DNA of 44,230 nt from Bacillota bacterium (GTDB lineage Bacteria; Bacillota_I; Bacilli_A; RFN20; CAG-826): the NCBI GenBank assembly GCA_030537155.1, contig JAUNOH010000010.1, forward strand, positions 1 to 44,230. Reading direction: 5' to 3'. This document shows, one piece after another, positions 1 through 8,515 of the stretch. Both the position numbers and the translations under genes were made by a program. Position 1 is the first letter of the stretch, and each line of letters starts with the position of its first letter. Below the pieces are notes generated by a model. That model worked only from the letters and a program-made list of their open reading frames with translations. It ran no database searches and was not told the origin of the DNA.

Positions 1-1098
1 AACGCCCTCGACATCATCCTGCCGGTCGGCATCTCCTTTTATACCTTCCAAACCCTGGCATACGTCATAGACGTATATAGAGGCAAACTCCCGGCCGAGA
101 AGAACATATTCCATTACTGCCTATTCGTCTCCTTCTTCCCCCAGCTGGTGGCCGGGCCCATCGAGAAGGCCGAGGATCTTTTGCCCCAGCTAAAGGCCGA
201 AAGGCACTTCGAGGGCGAGGATTTCGCCGTCGGCATGAGATATCTGACGATGGGGTATCTTAAAAAGCTCGTGATCGCCGATTTCTTCGGGCTATTCGTG
301 GCTGGGGTGGCCGCCGATATGGGCTCGGCCTCATCCTTGGCCATCATCCTTTCCCTCTTCGCCTTCTCCATCCAGATATACGGCGATTTCGCCGGATACT
401 CGGAGATAGCCCTGGGTTTAGGGAGGTTATTGGGGATAAAGCTAACCACCAACTTCGATAAGCCATATCTATCGACCTCCTTCTCCGAATTCTGGCGGAG
501 ATGGCATATCACCCTCAATCGGTTTTTCCTCGAATACGTCTATATCCCCCTAGGCGGCAATAGGAAGGGCAAATTCCGTAAGTGCCTAAACACCATCTTC
601 ATCTTCTTCCTCTCCGGCTTATGGCATGGGGCGGAGCTCCGTTATGTGATATGGGGGCTATGCCACGGGGCTTTGATGGTCATCGAGGATCTGCTCCCCA
701 AAAAGGAGAAGAAGCGGTGGGGCAATATCCTCTCCGGGGTTTTCGTCTTCATAACCGTGAGCTTCCTCTGGATCTTCTTTTACCCCGACTCCTTATCATC
801 ATCGATATCCGGAATCGTTAGCCTATTCACCCATTGGAATAGCCTAACGGGCACCGAGTTCTTCGCCTCGCCCCTAAATTTATCCTTCTCCCTATTGGGT
901 ATCGCCTTATTGATATTCATGAACTACCTCCCCAAAGCCTCCTTCGTCTATATAGACGAGGAGAAGAAAGAGGCCAAGGTTATACCAAGCCTAGGGGTGG
1001 TGGCCCTCTATGGGCTATGTTTCGTCTTGATTGGGCTATCGATGTCCTACATCCATAGCCAGGGAGGCGGGGGCTCCTTCATCTATTTCCAGTTCTAA
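1..1098 (+). CDS. MBOAT-family O-acyltransferase (AlgI/DltB-like), 5' end outside window
   Basis: The reading frame is open from base 1, so the N-terminus lies left of the window; the first ATG inside the frame (148) is internal because the preceding codons already encode the family signature ILPVGISFYTFQTL and YVIDVYRG. Visible are several hydrophobic segments, the motif FWRRWHITLNRFF, and SGLWHGA, whose His is the conserved MBOAT catalytic histidine. Family knowledge: AlgI/DltB/PatA-type proteins move acyl groups across the membrane to a surface polymer and work with an SGNH-type partner. The next gene starts 2 bases after the stop and encodes such a partner, so the two are almost certainly co-transcribed. 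The polymer modified is not knowable from the sequence. Confidence 0.93.
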   Translation, partial: NALDIILPVGISFYTFQTLAYVIDVYRGKLPAEKNIFHYCLFVSFFPQLVAGPIEKAEDLLPQLKAERHFEGEDFAVGMRYLTMGYLKKLVIADFFGLFVAGVAADMGSASSLAIILSLFAFSIQIYGDFAGYSEIALGLGRLLGIKLTTNFDKPYLSTSFSEFWRRWHITLNRFFLEYVYIPLGGNRKGKFRKCLNTIFIFFLSGLWHGAELRYVIWGLCHGALMVIEDLLPKKEKKRWGNILSGVFVFITVSFLWIFFYPDSLSSSISGIVSLFTHWNSLTGTEFFASPLNLSFSLLGIALLIFMNYLPKASFVYIDEEKKEAKVIPSLGVVALYGLCFVLIGLSMSYIHSQGGGGSFIYFQF

Positions 1099-1100
1099 TT

Positions 1101-2513
1101 ATGAAAAGAAGATACCTGCTACTAATCTCATCGCTGAGCCTATTGGCCATATTGGGCGCCTATCCGACGTATACCCTCTATGGGGCCTTTGGCATTGGCA
1201 ACATGTATGAGGATAGCTTCCTGGGCGAGCTCAAATACAAGATGGAACGTTTGGAGCAAACAGAGGGTAAAAGGATCGTCTTAGTCGGCGGTAGCGCCCT
1301 CCCCTTTGGCATCAGGAGCGAACTCCTCGAGGAGCAATTCGATGGCTATACGGCCGTCAATCTAGGCATGTATGCCTCCCTGGGCAGCCAGGTGATGCTG
1401 GATTTAGCCAAGGCCAGGATAAATGAGGGCGATATCTTCATAATCTCCCCTGAGCAGCATAAACAGACCCTCTCATCCTATTTCGACGCCACCCCGATGT
1501 GGCAGGCCCTCGATGGGGCCTTCGGCTATTTCAATTTGCTATCCGCCTCCTATAAGGAGGAGATGGTTTTGGCTTTGCCGGAATTCGCCAATAGCAAATA
1601 CCTATATTCAAGGATCGGGGCCCCGGAGGGTGATGGGGTGTATGCCAAAGATAGCTTCGATGAATATGGGGATATCTCCTCGAGCCTTCCCTCCTATAAC
1701 TCGATGGCTCTGGGCTATGACCCCAATAACCGCATCAACTTCGATTCCGACGTCATTGAGAGTGACTTCATCGACGCGATGAATTCCTTCTACCATTACG
1801 CCTATAACCGCGGGGCGAGTGTCTATTACCACTTCGCCCCCAGCAATGAGCTGGCCGTGGATGAGAATGACTCAGTCGACGATTATTACGACTACCTATC
1901 GTCCAAGCTGGATTTCCCCATCCTCGGGGACCCCAATGACTCGATATTCGATTCCGGTTGGTTCTTCGACACCAACTTCCACCTCAATAACTCAGGCGCC
2001 ATCCTAAACTCCGTAAGGCTGATAGACGATTTGAAAGTGGCCCTAGACGATGATTCGCCCACCGACATCGATATCCCCGATATGCCGATAGTCCCCGACC
2101 GCGAATTGGTGGATGGGGATGATTCGGATTTATCCTGCTTCCTCTATGAGGAAAAGGATGACTGCTATCTTATAACCGGCTTATCGGATGAGGCCTCTAA
2201 CCGTGATTCCCTGATCGTGCCCACCAAATATAACGATAAGCCAATCATCGCCTTCTCATCCTCCACCTTCCAAAATAGCGGGCTCACCTCCCTGACCATC
2301 CAATCCAACATCGAATACATCGAGGACGCGAGTTTCTCTGGTAGCTCGATATCCTCGCTTTATATCCAAAACGAAAACCCCTCCGGCATCAGTGTGGGCA
2401 ATAACCTCCTCGACGGGAGCTCCCTCACCATCTACGTGCCGGAGGAAAGCTATTCGCGTTATCTGACCAACTATTTCTGGAGCCAATACGCGAATAGCCT
2501 TCAGCCGATGTAG
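1101..2513 (+). CDS. SGNH-like acyltransferase partner with C-terminal leucine-rich (BspA-type) domain
   Basis: 470 aa. Residues 5-27 form a signal anchor. Residues 59-120 look like an SGNH/DltD-type fold: a block with Ser65 in VLVGGSALPFG, then NLGMYASLGS, then a late motif DTNFHLNNSG around residues 290-298 that supplies the His (and probably Asp/Asn) of the catalytic set. Residues about 345-470 are a different module: YNDKPIIAFSSSTFQNSGL and following repeats match BspA-type LRR_5, ending in the typical VPEESYSRY. Start chosen at 1101 because it directly follows the MBOAT stop. Likely job: periplasmic-side half of an O-acylation pair, with the repeat domain holding it to a surface ligand. 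Gly instead of Asp in the GDS block (GGS) is noted. Its 3' end overlaps the next gene, on the other strand, by 13 bases. Confidence 0.75.
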   Translation: MKRRYLLLISSLSLLAILGAYPTYTLYGAFGIGNMYEDSFLGELKYKMERLEQTEGKRIVLVGGSALPFGIRSELLEEQFDGYTAVNLGMYASLGSQVMLDLAKARINEGDIFIISPEQHKQTLSSYFDATPMWQALDGAFGYFNLLSASYKEEMVLALPEFANSKYLYSRIGAPEGDGVYAKDSFDEYGDISSSLPSYNSMALGYDPNNRINFDSDVIESDFIDAMNSFYHYAYNRGASVYYHFAPSNELAVDENDSVDDYYDYLSSKLDFPILGDPNDSIFDSGWFFDTNFHLNNSGAILNSVRLIDDLKVALDDDSPTDIDIPDMPIVPDRELVDGDDSDLSCFLYEEKDDCYLITGLSDEASNRDSLIVPTKYNDKPIIAFSSSTFQNSGLTSLTIQSNIEYIEDASFSGSSISSLYIQNENPSGISVGNNLLDGSSLTIYVPEESYSRYLTNYFWSQYANSLQPM

Positions 2514-4234
2514 GGGGATAAATCAGCGATGATGGATTCCATCCTCATGCCCACCCCCTCATCGGATAGGTGGTTATCGACTAGATAGAAGTAGTAGCCC
2601 TGATATAGGTAATCGAAGATATCGGAGATGACGGAGACATCTATATTTTCCTTAACGACTTCGTCCAATTTGGCTATCTCCTCCTCGGTGGAGTCGCTGG
2701 TGAGGCAGCGGATGTTCTTGGGGGCGTAGCTGAAATAGATATCCAGGCCCATCTGCTCTAACTCGGCGTAATAGGCGTTGAGGCTAGCGAAATGCTCCTG
2801 GCTGATGGCATCGGAGGTATAGTCGCATAAAGGCTGCATGATCCTCGTATCCGTCTCGTGATTAGGCCTTATCAGGGTCATATCCCCATAGACGTTATAG
2901 GTGGGGTAGGTGTAGTGGTTGAAGTCATCGTCATACCATTTGGCCGCGTACCTGTAATCCATCTGGTTCATGTTGTGGCGGTTATTCTGATACATCGAGA
3001 AGGCGTCGAATAGGGAGTCAAAGCGCCTGATATCCAGCTTAGTCAGGCTCCCATAGTCGGCCTCGATGCAGTAGAAGAAGCGGTAGTCGATCGCCCGATA
3101 GAGGCAGAATTGGTAATCGATCGCGTCGAACTCAGGCGCGTGCAGGATGACGTCGCCCTCTTTTAGATATGTCTTAATCAGCTCCAACTGGGGGAACATG
3201 TTGATGTAGGCGAAGGTCCCGAAGTTTATCACCTCATACTCGGGATAGGCCTCCATAAGCTGCTCCGAGTCATAGCCATATCGCCCTGAGCTGCCGGAGA
3301 AGAGGATCAGTTTCTTCTCGTCCTGCACGCTATCGAGATAATCGATCTTATCCGCGAAGGCGTCCCAATAGGTGGCCGAGAGGCGGGGCTTTTCGATTGC
3401 ATTCACCCGGAGTTCGACGAGGTTGCTCCTATCGGGGAATGAGGAGTCGTGAATGGCCCGAAGTGAGTCATAGATAGTGAGCCTAGTGACATTCGGGAGG
3501 CTATTGGTGGCGACGTTCACCATCGTGGGCGGGAGGGTCAAGGAGGTGGCCTTTACATCCACCAGGGCCCCGGAGGAGATCCCGATCACGTCATACCCAT
3601 CGATGGTAGATGGGATGCATAAAGACTCCGATGAACCGGAATAGCCGGTTATCGAGACGCCCTCATTGAAGGGCTCATAGCTATATAGGGAGCCGTCATC
3701 TACCTTTTCCCAGACGGCGAAGAGGTTATCCACCCCATAGGGGATCCTTCCACCTAATGGTATCCATTCCCCGGATCCCTCTTTCCCGGTATTCCATCCG
3801 GTTTGGATATAGCCCTCGCGGGAGAAGTGGGTGAGTCCGCTTAAGGCATTCTCCCTTAGGTGGCTATTGTATTTTGGGGCCGATATCGGGGATTCATCCT
3901 CCTGATAGTCGGGCCAATAGAATATGAGGTCCTCGCTGGTCTCCAGGCTAATTCGAACCGGATAACGGACGTTGGAGAAGCTAATCACCGAACGGGATTC
4001 CAGCTGCTCGAGGCTATATTCCCCATAGCTGGAGGAGGTGATGGCCACCCCATCCTCGAGGTGGATGGAAAAGGAGGCATCCTCCCCGCGCTTAATCAAT
4101 ATGGAGTTATTCGCGCAGCTATACCCATCCCCCTCGAGGAGGATGACCCGGATGTAATCTGAATTGGACGAGCAGCCATAAACCGCCCCCAGTAGGGGAA
4201 GTAGCGATAGCCACAACAAGCCTTTCCTAGCCAT
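2501..4234 (-). CDS. Lipoprotein with InlB-type repeat, leucine-rich region and C-terminal SGNH-like domain
   Basis: 577 aa. The N-terminus has a lipoprotein signal with the likely lipidated Cys at residue 21 (GAVYGC). Order of modules: a poorly conserved region to about 125; an InlB/Flg_new-type repeat around 135-178 (GYIQTGWNTG ... NLFAVW); BspA-type leucine-rich repeats about 190-290 (STIDGYDVIGISSGAL); an SGNH-like domain from about 305 (KLILFSGSSGRYGYD, then VINFGTFAYINMFPQ, DVILHAPEFD) to the end, where LVDNHLSDEG supplies an Asp-x-His. It has the same two main modules as the neighbour at 1101 but in the reverse order. Probably acts outside the membrane on the same polymer as the MBOAT protein. 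No function is proved. Confidence 0.72.
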   Translation of the reverse strand: MARKGLLWLSLLPLLGAVYGCSSNSDYIRVILLEGDGYSCANNSILIKRGEDASFSIHLEDGVAITSSSYGEYSLEQLESRSVISFSNVRYPVRISLETSEDLIFYWPDYQEDESPISAPKYNSHLRENALSGLTHFSREGYIQTGWNTGKEGSGEWIPLGGRIPYGVDNLFAVWEKVDDGSLYSYEPFNEGVSITGYSGSSESLCIPSTIDGYDVIGISSGALVDVKATSLTLPPTMVNVATNSLPNVTRLTIYDSLRAIHDSSFPDRSNLVELRVNAIEKPRLSATYWDAFADKIDYLDSVQDEKKLILFSGSSGRYGYDSEQLMEAYPEYEVINFGTFAYINMFPQLELIKTYLKEGDVILHAPEFDAIDYQFCLYRAIDYRFFYCIEADYGSLTKLDIRRFDSLFDAFSMYQNNRHNMNQMDYRYAAKWYDDDFNHYTYPTYNVYGDMTLIRPNHETDTRIMQPLCDYTSDAISQEHFASLNAYYAELEQMGLDIYFSYAPKNIRCLTSDSTEEEIAKLDEVVKENIDVSVISDIFDYLYQGYYFYLVDNHLSDEGVGMRMESIIADLSPYIG

Positions 4235-4416
4235 TGCTCCGATTATCCCAAAAACGCCATAAAAAAGCCAATATATGCCAAAAGAAACAATCGGTAATGA
4301 ACATTTGCAAACCGTGTCTAACTAGTTTTAATACCGATTTCCTGATTGTTTATGAGCGTTTATTGCGCCAAACGCGTTCAATTTTTGCTCGTTTCTCTAC
4401 TTGGCGAACAATAACC

Positions 4417-4430
4417 TGAAAACGCTTTCG
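4417..4430 (+). promoter_or_regulatory. cre-like catabolite/LacI-family operator before GH3
   Basis: TGAAAACGCTTTCG matches the Bacillota cre consensus TGWAANCGNTNWCA at 13 of 14 positions (the last base is G, not A). It overlaps the -35 region of the promoter at 4426-4455, and the following bases form CGCTT-TCGT-AAGCG, a small perfect inverted repeat. Either CcpA or a local LacI-type repressor could bind. No regulator gene of that family is in the window. Confidence 0.55.
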
Positions 4431-4455
4431 TAAGCGCTTCCCGCCTCCATATAAT
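4426..4455 (+). promoter_or_regulatory. Promoter of the permuted GH3 gene
   Basis: A perfect TATAAT lies at 4450-4455. The -35 is weak (TTCGTA at 4427-4432, spacer 17), which fits a promoter whose strength is set by the overlapping cre-like operator. The transcript would have a leader of about 90 nt before the ATG at 4554. Confidence 0.5.
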
Positions 4456-4553
4456 GCAAACGAAACGGGGCAGCCGCCCCAACCCCAAACCCCATCCGAC
4501 GGACTCATGACCCGCCCTTTGGCCGAGGGGATTTCCAAAAAAGGAGGAACAAG

Positions 4554-7500
4554 ATGAAGAAGAAAACGCTTCTGCCGTTATTGCAGGGGTTAACCGCGAC
4601 TTCTTTGGCTTTGGTCACCGTCTGCGTGGCCGGGCATGGCGTGGCTAATACCTGGCGCAACAACGTGGACGCCGCTTTCGGTCAGAGCTCCTACGTCACC
4701 GACACCAGTTCGATGACCTACACCTCTGACTATTCCACACCCAAGGCCCTTGTGGAGGCCGCCAAAGAGTACGCCATCAACGAAGGCGAGGAGGGCACCG
4801 TCGTTCTCAAGAATGACAACAGCGTCCTGCCGCTTGCCTCAGGTAGCAAGATCGCCTTGATGGGCTCGGCCAGCTACATGACCTATTTCTCAGCCGCCGG
4901 CAATTCCGACCAAGTCAGCCTTTCCGAGGCCTTGGTCAATAACGGATTGACCCTCGACTCGACCCTCTCGACCATCTACGCCGGGGCCGCCGAGAACTAC
5001 ACCGACACCGTGACCTGGGGAACCACCACGAGGACCTATAACCTCGGCCCCAACGATTCGGCCCCCGACTACGACACCTATGACATCCACGAGCTCAACC
5101 CGAGCTATTTCACCAATTCGAACATCGTCATGAGCGGCGCCCAATCGAGCGGATGGGAGAGCAACGTTGACGCCGATACCGCCATCGTCACCTTCGCCCG
5201 CCCCGGCGGTGAGGGAACCACCTATAAGCCCGGTGCCACCAGCCAGTGGTCGATCGCCGAGGATGGCACCATCACCAATAACGCCACCACCCTCGATCAG
5301 GATCCGCTCCAGTTCGGCCCCGATGAGCTAGCCGTCATCAAGAAGGCCAAGGAATTGGCCGAGAAAGTGGTGGTCTTGCTCAACACCTCGGTGGCCATGG
5401 ACATCGGACCCCTCGTCGACAGCAAGTGGAACGTCGATCCCACCGACACCACCGACTACACCGTTGATGGAATCGCCTACATCGGCGTCCCCAACGACTA
5501 TCAGCTCCAGGGCACGGCCAACGTCTTAACCGGCAAAGTCAACGCCACCGGCGCCTTAGCCGACACCTACGCCGTCTCCTCCTCGAATGACCCCGCCATG
5601 CAGAACTTCGGCGGTGCGGCCTTCCGGGATTATCAGAGCCTAACCTCCGAGAGCGTCGGCGACTCCCGTTGGAGCAACGTCAATAACCTGCTCTCCTCCT
5701 CCTCCTTCTCGAGGGCCGACACCTATAACGGCGGCCTCTACCTGATCGAGACCGAGAACATCTACACCGGCTACACCTACTACGAGACCCGTTACTACGA
5801 TTCCGTGGTCGGTCAGGGCAACGCCACCTCGTCCACCGGCTCCTTAACCGGCGGGGCCTGGGATTACGACGAAGAGGTCGTCTACCCCTTCGGACACGGC
5901 TTATCCTATTACGAATATGACGAGGAATTAGTCTCGGTCAGCTACACCCCGAGGGGTGACGTCGAGGCCACCGTCAGGGTCACCAACAACTCCGACACCG
6001 CCGCCACCTTCAGAAGCGAGCTATTCGTCCAGGCGCCCTATAGCGACTATGACAAGCAAAACGGCGTCGAGAAATCGGCCGCCCAGTTCCTCAACTCCGC
6101 CAAGGTCTACGTCGGCGCCAACTCCAGCGAGACCGTCACCATCAGCGTCCCGAGCAAGTATCTTGCCTCCTATGACGCCAATGGCTATGGCACCTACATC
6201 CTCGATGGCGGCACCTACTACTTCGCCTTGGGCAATGGCTCCCACGAAGCCGTCAATAACATCCTGACCGCCCAGAACCATTTGACCGGCAGCACCAATG
6301 ACGTCTATGCCCTCGAAATCGGCACGTCCGGCGAGGTCGATGCGACCACCTATGCCGTCTCCGATTCCGGCGGAGCCATCGAGAATCAGATGGAGACCGT
6401 CGACATCAACTACTGGTTCGACGACTACACCACCTACTTCTCCAGGAGCGACTGGTCCGGCACCTATCCGGAAAACTACGTCGACACCGGCGAGACGATC
6501 ACCGACTCCCTGGCCGAGACCGATCTCCCCTTGGGCGAGCTATCGATGTCCGACATCGCCGATAGCAAATACGAGGACTACATCGACCGCCTCATCGGCC
6601 GCGTCTACGATTACAACCTCACCTCCAATGGCGACGACGTCACCAACTGGGACGGCGTGGCCGGCGTCACCTGGGAGGACCTCTCCAAGTCCACCGACTA
6701 CCAGGACATCGACGCCGACATCTATGAGGAATTAGTCCAGGCCATCCCCGCCTACGAAGCGGTGGGGGCCATCCTCCACGGCGGCTCGGCCTCCGACACC
6801 CTCTCCAACATCGAGAACCCGATCGTCGTCCAAAACGACGGCCCGACCGGCTTCACCTCCGGTTCCCTCGGTGAGGTCACCGACGAAACCTCGCCCTATT
6901 ACTTCACCGCCGACGGCGAATACGCCGATTACTACGGCTGGGGCGTCAACATCAACTCCCAGACCCTCCTAGGCTCCTCCTTCAATCCGGAGGTCGCCTC
7001 CGAATGGGGCAAGATTTTAGGCAACACCGGCCTCTGGACCGGCCGCTACGAGATCTGGGGCGCCGGCTTGAACTATCACCGCACCCAGTACAACGGCCGT
7101 AACAACGAGTATCCCTCCGAGGATCCGATGCTCACCAACCGCATCGGCGCCGCCATGATCGAAGCCTGCAACAAGACCGGCGTCATCTGCGGCCCGAAGC
7201 ACATCGGCTTCAACGACCAGGAATATGACCGCTCCGGCATCCAGGTCTACCTGAACGAGCAGAAGTACCGCGAGACCGACATGAGGGCCTTCCAAGGCGC
7301 CATCGAGGACGAAGGTGCCCTCGGCGCCATGATCGCCTTCAACCGCGTCGGCCCGACCAATGCCACCCAGAGCTATGAGATGATCAACGGCATCATGAGG
7401 GGCGAATGGGGATTCAAGGGCCTCGTCAGCTCCGACATGTGCATGTCCTACTATTACTTCTCCGGCCCCGATGCCATCTACGGCGGCACCACCATGTTGG

Positions 7501-7811
7501 CCGACTTCGCCCAGGGCGATTCGACCATCGGCACCGACACCGACGGCACCGACACCAATTGGACCTACATCACCCGCGATAACCTCAAGTTCAATAACAC
7601 GCTCGTGGAGATCGCCCGCGACAACCTGAGGTATCAGCTATACGCCTTCGCCAACTCCGCCGTCCTCAACATCGCCACCACCTATGTGATGCCGGGTTGG
7701 GAATTGGGCCTCAACGTTCTGACCGGCGTCTTCGCCGGGGTGGCCGCCATCAGCGGCTGCGCCTGGATCGGCCTCGGCGTGCTGAACGTCCTTAAAAAGG
7801 AGGAGAAATAA
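4554..7811 (+). CDS. Glycoside hydrolase family 3, circularly permuted, membrane-anchored at both ends
   Basis: 1085 aa, beta-glycosidase type. Residues 5-30 are an N-terminal membrane segment. Next comes the module that is normally second in GH3 (about 60-455; EGTVVLKNDNSVLPL, and the closing YPFGHGLSYYEYDEE at about 444-458), then the fibronectin-III-like domain (about 460-580), a linker, and last the TIM barrel (about 745-1010) with GPKHIGFNDQE near 880 and the nucleophile in LVSSDMCM (Asp961). A final membrane helix (about 1050-1078) is followed by KKEEK. This C-then-N order is known in some GH3 enzymes from Ruminococcus and Butyrivibrio. SD AGGAGG sits just before the ATG. The catalytic part should face outward. 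Codon use is strongly biased to C-ending codons, suggesting high expression. The substrate is unknown; beta-glucosides or xylosides are usual. Confidence 0.9.
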   Translation: MKKKTLLPLLQGLTATSLALVTVCVAGHGVANTWRNNVDAAFGQSSYVTDTSSMTYTSDYSTPKALVEAAKEYAINEGEEGTVVLKNDNSVLPLASGSKIALMGSASYMTYFSAAGNSDQVSLSEALVNNGLTLDSTLSTIYAGAAENYTDTVTWGTTTRTYNLGPNDSAPDYDTYDIHELNPSYFTNSNIVMSGAQSSGWESNVDADTAIVTFARPGGEGTTYKPGATSQWSIAEDGTITNNATTLDQDPLQFGPDELAVIKKAKELAEKVVVLLNTSVAMDIGPLVDSKWNVDPTDTTDYTVDGIAYIGVPNDYQLQGTANVLTGKVNATGALADTYAVSSSNDPAMQNFGGAAFRDYQSLTSESVGDSRWSNVNNLLSSSSFSRADTYNGGLYLIETENIYTGYTYYETRYYDSVVGQGNATSSTGSLTGGAWDYDEEVVYPFGHGLSYYEYDEELVSVSYTPRGDVEATVRVTNNSDTAATFRSELFVQAPYSDYDKQNGVEKSAAQFLNSAKVYVGANSSETVTISVPSKYLASYDANGYGTYILDGGTYYFALGNGSHEAVNNILTAQNHLTGSTNDVYALEIGTSGEVDATTYAVSDSGGAIENQMETVDINYWFDDYTTYFSRSDWSGTYPENYVDTGETITDSLAETDLPLGELSMSDIADSKYEDYIDRLIGRVYDYNLTSNGDDVTNWDGVAGVTWEDLSKSTDYQDIDADIYEELVQAIPAYEAVGAILHGGSASDTLSNIENPIVVQNDGPTGFTSGSLGEVTDETSPYYFTADGEYADYYGWGVNINSQTLLGSSFNPEVASEWGKILGNTGLWTGRYEIWGAGLNYHRTQYNGRNNEYPSEDPMLTNRIGAAMIEACNKTGVICGPKHIGFNDQEYDRSGIQVYLNEQKYRETDMRAFQGAIEDEGALGAMIAFNRVGPTNATQSYEMINGIMRGEWGFKGLVSSDMCMSYYYFSGPDAIYGGTTMLADFAQGDSTIGTDTDGTDTNWTYITRDNLKFNNTLVEIARDNLRYQLYAFANSAVLNIATTYVMPGWELGLNVLTGVFAGVAAISGCAWIGLGVLNVLKKEEK

Positions 7812-7813
7812 CC

Positions 7814-8341
7814 ATGTTCGCCAATTTATTGAAGAAGCAGTGGATCAATAGCTACGGCTGCTTGGTCGGATTGCTGCTCGGCATCGTTGCCCTCTCCATC
7901 TACCAGTACACCGTCGGCTGGGCCAACTCCTACTGGGTCCACGACGAGCTGAGCCTCGTCACCGGCTTCTCGGTCTGGGCCATCATCCTCTTCGCGCTGG
8001 CCCTAGTCGTCGCCAACCTCGCCCACTTCCTCGGCGAGAAGAAAGGATTCCTCAAAGACGTCTGCTTCTATGTGGCCGGCGCCCTCGAGATCGTCTCCTG
8101 CTGCTTCTTACTCGCCTCGGGCATCATCTTCATCGGTGATAGGGCTGAGGGCATCGCCTACATCCTCTTCTCCGACGCCTCGGTTCTGACCCAGGTCCAG
8201 ACCCCGGCCAACATGTTCTCGGTCAATCTCTCGATCGCCGCGACCATCATCTACATCATCGCCGGCCTCGTCCCGGTGGTCACCTCCTTCTTCCCCTTCA
8301 TCAGGCATACTGAGAAGAAAGAAGAGGTCACCCAAGCTTAA
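7814..8341 (+). CDS. Small four-helix membrane protein, cotranscribed with permuted GH3
   Basis: 175 aa, starting 2 bases after the GH3 stop, with that gene's tail (AAGGAGGAGA, about 7796-7805) acting as SD. Four hydrophobic segments are visible (about residues 15-35, 52-72, 83-106, 130-157), with a charged C-terminus. I do not recognise a family. The tight spacing suggests it helps insert, anchor or stabilise the GH3 enzyme, whose own membrane helices flank the catalytic part. That is inference from context only. Confidence 0.75.
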   Translation: MFANLLKKQWINSYGCLVGLLLGIVALSIYQYTVGWANSYWVHDELSLVTGFSVWAIILFALALVVANLAHFLGEKKGFLKDVCFYVAGALEIVSCCFLLASGIIFIGDRAEGIAYILFSDASVLTQVQTPANMFSVNLSIAATIIYIIAGLVPVVTSFFPFIRHTEKKEEVTQA

Positions 8342-8357
8342 TAGCTCCTTTCTAATG

Positions 8358-8390
8358 AAGGCCCCCGCCGCTCCGCGGGGGCTTTCTTTA
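8358..8390 (+). terminator. Rho-independent terminator after GH3/membrane-protein operon
   Basis: GCCCCCGC (8361-8368) pairs with GCGGGGGC (8375-8382) over a 6-nt loop, extended by AAG/TTT and followed by a T-rich run (TTTCTTTAT). Confidence 0.88.
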
Positions 8391-8391
8391 T

Positions 8392-8470
8392 ATGCGCGTT
8401 TCGCGCATTATCCATATATAAAATATATGCGCGTATGCGACGCCACCCCGTTTGCGCGTTTGTGCGCGTT
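8392..8470 (+). promoter_or_regulatory. Cluster of TGCGCG operator-like words before the DeoR gene
   Basis: Contains a perfect inverted repeat ATGCGCG-TTT-CGCGCAT (8392-8408), a second related site ATGCGCGTATGCGA (8427-8440), and a direct repeat of TGCGCGTTT (8453-8461 and 8463-8471). The last pair overlaps the -35 and spacer of the DeoR promoter, the expected place for autorepression. Related words recur before the symporter (9286), the GH78 gene (11373) and the alcohol dehydrogenase (36471). Confidence 0.7.
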
Positions 8471-8480
8471 TATATATAAT
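8452..8480 (+). promoter_or_regulatory. Promoter of the DeoR-family regulator
   Basis: TTGCGC (8452-8457), 17-bp spacer, perfect TATAAT (8475-8480). Two TGCGCG words lie inside it. Confidence 0.68.
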
Positions 8481-8515
8481 GGCTGTAACGCAAAAAATAT
8501 GATGGAGGTAACCCC

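Larger units (their letters stand above)
4235..4553. other. Divergent intergenic region, 319 bp
   Basis: Separates the minus-strand lipoprotein from the plus-strand GH3 gene. It holds a cre-like site (4417-4430), a TATAAT box (4450-4455) and an SD (AGGAGG, 4541-4548 area) for GH3. The left half is AT-rich and contains scattered GCG-centred words (GAGCG, GCGCC, ACGCG at 4352-4377) that resemble LacI-type half sites; I see no gene in it. Confidence 0.5.
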
